IMG/VR virus record: IMGVR_UViG_3300017986_002826
Span: 1 to 42,373 of that record
Length of the DNA: 42,373 nt
Direction: 5' to 3' (one strand)
DNA from: a virus
Shown here piece by piece: positions 32,887-40,700 of this stretch (positions are counted from its first letter, which is position 1; each line of letters begins with the position of its first letter). The position numbers and the translations under genes are program-made. Under the pieces are notes generated by a model. The model was not told where the DNA came from. It worked only from the letters and a program-made list of their open reading frames with translations, and made no database searches.

Positions 32887-35800
32887 TTATCCTAATACTA
32901 ACACTGTTGACAGTGCAATCTCTTCTGCGTCATTTCTTGTTATACCAGAAGCACTACCTGCAACTGATACCCAGTTTTGTCCATCCCAAATTTCAACACG
33001 ACTATCGTCAGTATTAAATCTCATTTGTCCTAGTTCACTAAAACTTAACGGAGGACGTTCACCGCTTGAACCTACTGGAATTACTACGCCGTATGTGCCA
33101 TCAAATTTAATATAACCGTCCCCAGTGCTTGTAAATGTTGTAATACTATCTGAAACTCTGTTAGTGATTATATTGTCTTTAAATGCAAAATTATCAAAGC
33201 GTACTGAACCAGTTCCGTTTGCTGTAAGTTCTAAGTTTTTATTTCCATTATTTGTAGTAATAACATTTCCGTCTATGGTAATGTCATCTACTTCAATTTC
33301 TAATGCTGATAGACGATTATTATCAATGTCAACAACAACATTATTGTTAACATACATTCTAATCTTGTTATCATTTGATCCTTCTGTAGATTCAGCAGTA
33401 ATACGTGTATCGCCGTCTAAATCTTCTACGCCTTTTAGGTTAACCCAATTAGTACCGTTGTATCCTTCATAACGGTCTAACTCTGTATTAAATCTAATAT
33501 AACCTTCTACATCTGCAGGACGCTCTGCTGTTGTACCTGATGGAAGTTTTAATCCTCCAGTTGCATTGATATTTACTACATCATTTCCTGGAGTAATATT
33601 AAATTCTCCTGTTGTAGTTATTGTATTATTATCAATACTAAATGTATCTATTACAATAGACCCTGTACCAGCTGCTCTTAATTCTAAATTACTGTTTGAT
33701 ACAGTAGTAGATATATTATTATCATCAATAAATATATCTCCTGTACTAAAACTAGTTGCAGTAATATCACTTGTACTTGTAATATTAGAAACTGTAATTA
33801 AACCATTAACGGTTAAATTATTTGTAATTTCTACATCGTTGCTAGGAACAAAAATTAAACCAGTGCCGTTAGCACGTAATTCTAAATTTGCATTTGATTC
33901 TGTAGTAGTTAAAGAATTTCCGCTAAGTGAAATTTCTTCAAATTGTATAACACTAGCACTAATAATAACTTCGCCTGTAACATCTAAATTACCAGTTAAG
34001 TTAATATCACCAATTTGATTTACATTTCCTATATGTGTTATAGTTCCATCTATATTAGTATCTTTTAATGTAGTATTTCCGTCTACTGTTAAATTTTGTG
34101 ATAAAACAACATCATTGCTAGGAACAATAACTTCACCGGTTCCGTTAGCACGTAATTCTAAATTACTATTTGAAAGTGTAGTTTTAATAACATTATCATC
34201 TATTAAAATATCACCAGTACTAAATCTATTTGCAGTAATTGTTCCTGCACTATTAATATCGCCAACTGTAATTGTCCCGGATACATAAAGGTCATTAGTA
34301 ATTACAACATCGTTTTGCGGTACAGAAATTTCACCGTAACCTGTTGCACGTAAATCTAAATCCGAATTACTTAATGTTGTAGTAATAAAATTATCTTCAA
34401 TTTTAATATTTTCTAATTGTGCTGTACTAGATAGTGTAAGGTTTCCGGTAATACTATAATCACCAGTTTGTGTAGTATTACCAGTTTGTGTAGTATCACC
34501 TATATGAGTAATATTACCTTGAACAGTAACATCTTGTAAACTAGTAGAACCTGCTACATCTAAATCTTGCACAAGATCAACATCGTTGTTTGGAATAACA
34601 ACTTTACCAGTTCCATTTGCACGTAAATCTAAATCACTATTTGATTGTGTAGTTTCAATATAGTTGTCATTAATTAAAATGTTACCTGTAGTAAAACTAT
34701 CTGAAGTAATTAAATTTGATACTGTTACATTGTTAGCGTTAATATCATTATCAACAGTTAAGTCATTAACAATTTGTACATCATTGTTTGGTATTAATAT
34801 TTTTCCAGTTCCACTAGCACGTAGTTCTAAATCTGCATTTGAGCTAGTAGTTGTAATGTAGTTGTCGTCAATTAGAATTTCTTCAAACTGTGCTGAACCA
34901 GTAACATCTAAATCTTGTGTTACTGTAACATTACCGTCAACTGTTGTATTACCAGTCTGAGTTAAATCTCCTACTAGTGTAAGTGTACCTGTAATATTTG
35001 CATCTGCAAGATTAGTTGTTCCGCTTACAGTTAAATCGTTGTCAATTTGTACATTGTTGTTGGGAACAAGTATTTCTCCAGTTCCGTTGGCACGTAATTC
35101 TAAATCGCTGTTAGACAATCTAGTTTCTATATAGTTTTCACGTATTTGAATATCGTCTACATTAATTTCATTTACAAATAAATTTTTCCAAGTTTTAGTT
35201 GCAGTACCTAGTGTATAAGTGCTTGCAGTTTTTGGAATAATGTCACTGTCAATGCCTGCAACAATTTGAATAGTGTCTGTTGCTTCGTCACCAATTGTAA
35301 TGTTGCCACCAATAGTAACATTACCAGTTACATCAAGACTTCCTGTTACATTTACATTACCATTTAGATTAACTTCGCCGCTGCCTGCTTCAAAGTTAGC
35401 ATCTTGTGTAAGTGTTTGGATAGTGTTGCCACTAATGCGCCAGTCACCAGTTTCAATCTTAGTACCATCTACAAAAGTAGTATTGCCACCTGTTGTAAAT
35501 GTTACACCGTTTTCTGTGTTAATTTCAAAATCGCTTACTGCAAATGTTACGTTACAAGTTTCTTGATTTACATAAAATAAATCGCCAACACGGAAGTCAC
35601 CTTTGTGGTCTACTGAGTTGTAGCGGATTTTAGCACCTTGACTTTCAACAATTTCGTTTGCTTGTATTACTGTGTTTGGGTCGTTTGTAACTTCTTTTCC
35701 GTTGCCAATGTATGCAAGATTTTGTCCTATAGCATACATAATAACACCTGGGCCTTGCCCAACTAATCCAAAATTACCGTAAACTGATGCAGAAGCAATT

Positions 35801-37641
35801 AAACGTACTTCTGCACCAAATTCACGTAAGTCGAAACTATCAATTGTTGTTGCTGTTGCTGTGCCGTCTGTAATGCTTTGTGGTGTTAAATCAAACCCAT
35901 CTAATTCTAAGTAATTGCTAATGTATAAATCATTGCCGTCTACTTCATCAATTGTACCTGTTAGCACAGTTGATGCGTCAGTTGAAGTAACTGTAAGTGT
36001 ATTGCCTTGTGTAAATGTGCCTGTAACGCCGCTTAGTGTAAGTTTAGTTCTACCCGCTAGTCTACGTCCATCTTTGCTGTCGTATGCATACATAGAGCGA
36101 TTAGCAAAATATGTGAAGCTGTTTAGCCACTCAACTCTAGCACCGTTGGTCATTGTAATTGCGTCAACGCCAGGTGTAATAAATGTTGCTGAATGGAATA
36201 GTAGTGCTGTATTTACAGAACTTGCTGTGCCGTATGCTCCGTCAATATATGCACCTTTACCAGCATCGCCTGCGTTAAATCCTCTAGGATCTGATACGCT
36301 TGTTGTGCTACCGTTTGTAATTACAGTAATGTTTCTAATGTAAGGTGAACGACTAGTTGCTTCGTAATCTGTTGCATAACGGAAGCCGTATCCGTTGTCT
36401 GGGAACGTTCTAGTGTCATTGTTGCAACTAAATGTTAAGTTGCTTAGGAAAACATCATTACCGAGTGTTGCTGCTGGTCCTGCGTGTGTAACAACTAATA
36501 CGCCTGTAGTATGTGTATATGTTGCACCAGTTACAGCATAATCAGCGCCACCAATATTGATAGTTCCGCCGCTAACATAAGTATGAGCAAAAGGAGCAGT
36601 GCCAACATTAACGGTTGTACTTCCTGCTGCGGATCCTGTGACTTCAAAATAATTTCCTCCACTGTAAAAACCAGTGAGTGTTAAATCTTCTACAGTTGTT
36701 TCGCCGTTAAGTAAAATAGCGTCATTGTAACGTGTTTCTGTTGTTGGCTGAATAGCTACACTACGAATGCCTTCGCCTTTTAGTGTAACACCTTGTGGAA
36801 TAGTTAGTGGAAATTCTTCTGTATATATTCCTGAACTAATAAGAACTGTGTCTCCACTTTGTACTAAATTATCAAGAGCATATTTTATACTACCAACTGG
36901 ATCAAGTATATGATCACCTGAATTTGTATCGTCACCATTAACAGCAACGTACCAAGTATTGCCGTGGCGCAGTGTTAAATCGACGCCATCTAAATCTAAA
37001 TCAGCTGTGGTAATACTAGAAGCAATAAAGTTTCTAGCCCATACATCGTGCCATTCTTTGCCGCCAGCAGTTGGATCACTACCTAGTTTATAAGTATCTG
37101 TTACATCAGGAATAATATCTGATGCAACTTCGGCATTAAAGATAACGTTGTCAGTGTTTGCGTCACCAATGTTGATGTCGCCGTCTGCTGTGATGTTTCC
37201 ACTAGCGTAAATGTTTCCATCAACATTTAGATCGCTGTGAACATTAACTGAGCCTGTTCCATTAGGGCGCAGTTCTAAATTTGCATTTGAATCGTTTGTT
37301 GTAATAGCATTACCTTCAATATCAATGCTATCTATTCTTAATTTATTTAAAGATACAACAGTATCAAATGTTGCTAAGTTTAGGTATGGTTGTGTTGTAC
37401 TAATAGTATTGCCATTAATGTTAATATCAGCAATATCAGCATTATTAGTAACAATTAAATCTGTAGTTTGTGTAGTTCCGTTGACGTCTAACTCATATTG
37501 AGGTGTTGCATTGTTGATGCCGACACGTTGATTATTATTAGCAACGTTTAGATATAATAAGTCTGTCTCGAAGGCTAAATCAACCCCGTTTCTCACGAGA
37601 TTGGACTTCAAGAGTGGACCTGATATGCGACCAACAGCCAT
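32887..37641 (-). CDS. 1584-aa beta-helix fibre with E-L-R-A-N-G-T-G repeats
   Basis: Strong GAGGAG site before the ATG; late promoter 117 bp upstream. The N-terminus M-A-V-G-R-I-S-G-P-L-L and R-V-G-I-N-N-A-T-P are typical fibre motifs. Residues 226-240 hold W-Y-V-A-V-N-G-D-D-T-N-S-G-D, the DUF1565-like start of a parallel beta-helix, followed by G-I-Y-T-E-E-F-P, R-S-P-Y-I-R-N-I-T, E-W-L-N-S-F-T-Y-F-A-N-R (about 501) and D-H-K-G-D-F-R-V-G-D (about 680). From about 770 to the end it is mostly repeats of I-L-I-D-D-N-x-I-x-T-T ... L-E-L-R-A-N-G-T-G ... N-D-V ... N-D-L-T-V, and it closes with R-F-N-T-D-D-S-R-V-E-I-W-D-G-Q-N-W. A long trimeric fibre or baseplate spike is the likely role. Confidence 0.85.
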   Translation of the reverse strand: MAVGRISGPLLKSNLVRNGVDLAFETDLLYLNVANNNQRVGINNATPQYELDVNGTTQTTDLIVTNNADIADININGNTISTTQPYLNLATFDTVVSLNKLRIDSIDIEGNAITTNDSNANLELRPNGTGSVNVHSDLNVDGNIYASGNITADGDINIGDANTDNVIFNAEVASDIIPDVTDTYKLGSDPTAGGKEWHDVWARNFIASSITTADLDLDGVDLTLRHGNTWYVAVNGDDTNSGDHILDPVGSIKYALDNLVQSGDTVLISSGIYTEEFPLTIPQGVTLKGEGIRSVAIQPTTETRYNDAILLNGETTVEDLTLTGFYSGGNYFEVTGSAAGSTTVNVGTAPFAHTYVSGGTINIGGADYAVTGATYTHTTGVLVVTHAGPAATLGNDVFLSNLTFSCNNDTRTFPDNGYGFRYATDYEATSRSPYIRNITVITNGSTTSVSDPRGFNAGDAGKGAYIDGAYGTASSVNTALLFHSATFITPGVDAITMTNGARVEWLNSFTYFANRSMYAYDSKDGRRLAGRTKLTLSGVTGTFTQGNTLTVTSTDASTVLTGTIDEVDGNDLYISNYLELDGFDLTPQSITDGTATATTIDSFDLREFGAEVRLIASASVYGNFGLVGQGPGVIMYAIGQNLAYIGNGKEVTNDPNTVIQANEIVESQGAKIRYNSVDHKGDFRVGDLFYVNQETCNVTFAVSDFEINTENGVTFTTGGNTTFVDGTKIETGDWRISGNTIQTLTQDANFEAGSGEVNLNGNVNVTGSLDVTGNVTIGGNITIGDEATDTIQIVAGIDSDIIPKTASTYTLGTATKTWKNLFVNEINVDDIQIRENYIETRLSNSDLELRANGTGEILVPNNNVQIDNDLTVSGTTNLADANITGTLTLVGDLTQTGNTTVDGNVTVTQDLDVTGSAQFEEILIDDNYITTTSSNADLELRASGTGKILIPNNDVQIVNDLTVDNDINANNVTVSNLITSDSFTTGNILINDNYIETTQSNSDLDLRANGTGKVVIPNNDVDLVQDLDVAGSTSLQDVTVQGNITHIGDTTQTGNTTQTGDYSITGNLTLSSTAQLENIKIEDNFITTTLSNSDLDLRATGYGEISVPQNDVVITNDLYVSGTITVGDINSAGTITANRFSTGDILIDDNVIKTTLSNSNLELRANGTGEVIVPSNDVVLSQNLTVDGNTTLKDTNIDGTITHIGNVNQIGDINLTGNLDVTGEVIISASVIQFEEISLSGNSLTTTESNANLELRANGTGLIFVPSNDVEITNNLTVNGLITVSNITSTSDITATSFSTGDIFIDDNNISTTVSNSNLELRAAGTGSIVIDTFSIDNNTITTTGEFNITPGNDVVNINATGGLKLPSGTTAERPADVEGYIRFNTELDRYEGYNGTNWVNLKGVEDLDGDTRITAESTEGSNDNKIRMYVNNNVVVDIDNNRLSALEIEVDDITIDGNVITTNNGNKNLELTANGTGSVRFDNFAFKDNIITNRVSDSITTFTSTGDGYIKFDGTYGVVIPVGSSGERPPLSFSELGQMRFNTDDSRVEIWDGQNWVSVAGSASGITRNDAEEIALSTVLVLG
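33190..35125 (-). repeat. beta repeats of the 1584-aa fibre, similar at DNA level
   Basis: About nine copies (eight here, one near 37265) of the L-E-L-R-A-N-G-T-G motif, spaced about 190-270 bp apart. On the plus strand a core close to GCACGTAATTCTAAAT recurs near 33870, 34150, 34350, 34615, 34820 and 35090. Repeats this similar at DNA level can recombine with one another and with those at 38100-40760. Confidence 0.75.
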
Positions 37642-37751
37642 CTTTTCTCCTCAATACGGGGATCCTGTCCCTCTACCCAAATTTTCAGCTTGCGCTCTTT
37701 GCCGGATAACCACAGTTCGTCCTGCCACGGATTGGTCTTCCTTTGTGGCAT
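37608..37751 (-). CDS. possible 47-aa small ORF in a GC-rich leader
   Basis: The stretch between the two E-L-R-A-N-G-T-G fibre genes contains an open frame of 47 codons, starting M-P-Q-R-K-T-N-P-W-Q-D-E-L-W and ending V-A-Y-Q-V-H-S, in a different frame from the 1584-aa gene, whose first 34 nt it overlaps. Its ATG lies about seven bases after the late promoter, so its transcript would be leaderless. Codon use (CTG, CGC, GGC, CCG) and a rough GC of one half differ sharply from the surrounding AT-rich genes. It is basic and Trp-rich and not recognised. It may be a small imported gene, a regulatory leader peptide, or only a structured 5' leader with a chance ORF. Confidence 0.3.
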   Translation of the reverse strand: MPQRKTNPWQDELWLSGKERKLKIWVEGQDPRIEEKRWLLVAYQVHS

Positions 37752-37757
37752 TAATAG

Positions 37758-37765
37758 TATTTATC
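37758..37765 (-). promoter_or_regulatory. T4-like late promoter (GATAAATA) for the 1584-aa gene
   Basis: GATAAATA on the minus strand lies just after the stop and hairpin of the upstream fibre gene and 117 bp before the 1584-aa ATG, giving the longest leader in the window. Confidence 0.65.
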
Positions 37766-37773
37766 GATTATTT

Positions 37774-37793
37774 AAAAAAGGGGTTACTTACCC
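37774..37793 (-). terminator. weak intrinsic terminator
   Basis: On the minus strand GGGT-AAGTA-ACCC forms a short 4-bp GC-rich hairpin overlapping the stop codon of the right-hand fibre gene, followed by CTTTTTT. The stem is short, so termination may be partial. Confidence 0.4.
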
Positions 37794-40700
37794 AAAGATT
37801 AGAGTATATTCTAATATGAGATCATCCATCTCATCTGCTGAAATTGTTGCAGCACTACCTGCTGCTGTAACAAACGTATTACCATCCCAGGTTTCAAGTA
37901 TAGTATCATCAGTGTTCCAACGCATCATGCCAACTTCTGGCACAAATGGAGGACGCTCTGCATCTGAACCTGCAGGCAAGCGAACTGCATTTGTATCAGC
38001 AAATTTTATTTTTCCGTAGCCTCTATTAGCAATCGCTAAAGCACCATTATTAGTGTGGTGTATAACATTATTAGAAATGTCTATATCATCAATTCTTAAA
38101 ATTCCAGTTCCGTTAGCACGTAATTCTAAATCACTATTTGACAAGGTTGTTTTAATAGAATTATTTTGAATTAAAATATCATCAACATCAAGGCCGTGGA
38201 TATTTAGACTATTAGAATCAACTGTACCAACTAGTATATCATTTACTGTAAAGTTAATATTGTCGTTAGTAGGATGAGCTGTTACACTTGTACGTCTATT
38301 ATCTGAATATATTCCATTAAAAGTTATCGTGTTGCCGTTATTAAATGCTTCAAATAAATTATCAGTAGTATTAAATCTTATATTATTAGTTGACTCTTGT
38401 CTTTGAGCAAAAGTACCTACTGGAATCTTTAAAGCAGTGTTTGAATTAATATTAACATTGTTTGTTGCATTGATATCAATGTCAGCAACACTAGTTCTAA
38501 TTTCGTTATCTTTAAAATATATACCTTCAAATCTAACGCTTGAATCTACAGTTCTTAACTCTAAATTACTGTTAGTATTAGTTGTTGTTATTACATTATC
38601 AAATATTTTAATATCCGAACTTAATTCAAACGAATCAGCTTCTAACGCATTGTCAATATTAATAGTAGAAGCATTTAACGTTCCTAAAGTAACATTATTT
38701 TTAAATCTTACATCATTACTTGGTATAGTTAAAATACCAACACCGTTTGCACGTAATTCTAAATCTGCGTTGCTGTTAGTAGTCTCAATATAATTGTCGT
38801 TAAAAATTATATCATCAAATTGTATTTCACTTTTAATGTTAGATGTACTTACAGTAACAGTACCTGTTACTGCTAGATCGCCTATTTGATTTCTAGTGCC
38901 AGTATGTGTAATATCGCCTGTTATTGATGTATTTTTTAAATTTGAAGTTCCGTCAACTGTTAAATTGTTAGTTATTGTAACATCATTTAAAGGAACAATA
39001 ACATTACCTTCTGCTCTTAATTCTAAATTAGCATTTGATATTGTTGTACTAATAAAGTTATCATCTATTTCAATAATACTGTCAGTAATAACAATTTCAT
39101 TTAGTTCTAAATCTCTAGTTACAGTAATATCTGTTGTATTAATAGATGCTGTAAAAAGGTCTTGTGCAACTCTTACATCATTATTTGGTATAATAACACG
39201 CCCAGTACCGCTCGCAACTAAAGTAAGATCTGCTCTATAATAATCGCCTAAGAAAATATTACTATTATATTTTCCTGGATTAGCAAATTCATCTTCTAGT
39301 AATTGTTCAACTGCATTATGCAAAAACATATCAACTGTATCGTCGTTAGATGAACCGTTAGCAATATATTGTAACCAAGCAAGGCGATCGCTTGATGTTA
39401 ATGTCCCTGATTGGTTAACATCAACATAGTTGTTGTTTTGTAGGAAATTAATAAGGTTTTGTTCAGTTTGAGCATAATTGCCAATTGGGCCTAGTGTACC
39501 GTTAACTATTAAATCAATAATACCTGGAATAGATTCTGTATCAGAAATATATGCAGGATTTAATCTTAAATCTTCTCTATAATTCTGTATTACATTATTA
39601 TTAATATTAAAATGTGAAGTAGTAAATTCATTGCTTACTGTTAAATTTCCATCAATATCTACATCGCCAGTTTGATCAACATCGCCAGTTTGTACAGTAT
39701 TTCCTGTATGAGAGATTGTAGTTGTAATATCTACTTCAACCGGAGTAAATGTTGTAACGTTACCAATGTCTTCAAACATTGATACATTATCCCATTCAAC
39801 AACAGTATTAACAGCACGGAAAATAATGTCAATTGCTGTAGTTTGTGGAACAAATGATGCTGTTAATAATTGATCAGGAACAAGTCCGCTAGTTTCATTC
39901 CATTCAAATAGCGTACCTACACCAGATTCAAATATTCTTAAATAGAAAGGATTGCCATTAGATACACTTCTAAATTGTGCTTCGAAGTCGTAAGTTTTTC
40001 CTGCTTCGACTGTAATTTCTTGTGATACGTTACGTGCAGCACCTGTAGCATTTATTTGTAAATTACCGTTTACATCATTTGCGCTACCGCCACCTGTTTG
40101 CGACCACCCGTTTACATTATTATCAAAAGTTCCGTTAACTACTAATTCTGGACCGTATTCGTAATTAGTTGTATCATCTTCAAATCTAGTAGTTCCTGCA
40201 ACTGTTAAATTGTTTGTAATATCTACAGAAGATTCAGCATGTACTGTTCCTGTTCCGCTTGCACGTAATTCTAAATCTGCGTTTGATATTGTTGTAGTAA
40301 TGTAATTTTGTGTAATTGTAAGATCATTAATATTTGCTTGATTGAATGCAGTTTGTAACGTATTATTAATATTGCTAACTGTTATGTTATCAGTAGATAA
40401 ATTGTTTACAATGTTTACATTATTATTTGGAATAAGGACTTTGCCTGTACCAGCTGCACGTAATTCTAAATCTGCGTTTGAAGTAGTTGTAGTAATAAAA
40501 TTATCGTCAATTAGTATTTCTTCAAATTGTGCTGATCTAGTAACGTCAACATTACCAGTAATGTTAAAATTAGTTGCAGTTCTATTTCCTGTTTGATCAA
40601 AAGTTCCTACATTACTAAATGCACCTGCAAAACTTGCTGCTTGTAAATCAGTGACTCCGCTTACTGTTAGATTATTTGTAATGTTAACATTATTACTAGG

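Noticed and set aside
12250-40596. Plus-strand open frames inside the giant fibre genes (for example 26814-27158 and 33566-34018)
   Set aside because: They are antisense shadows of low-complexity Thr/Val/Ser-rich codons, with no ribosome-binding sites and hydrophobic nonsense products.
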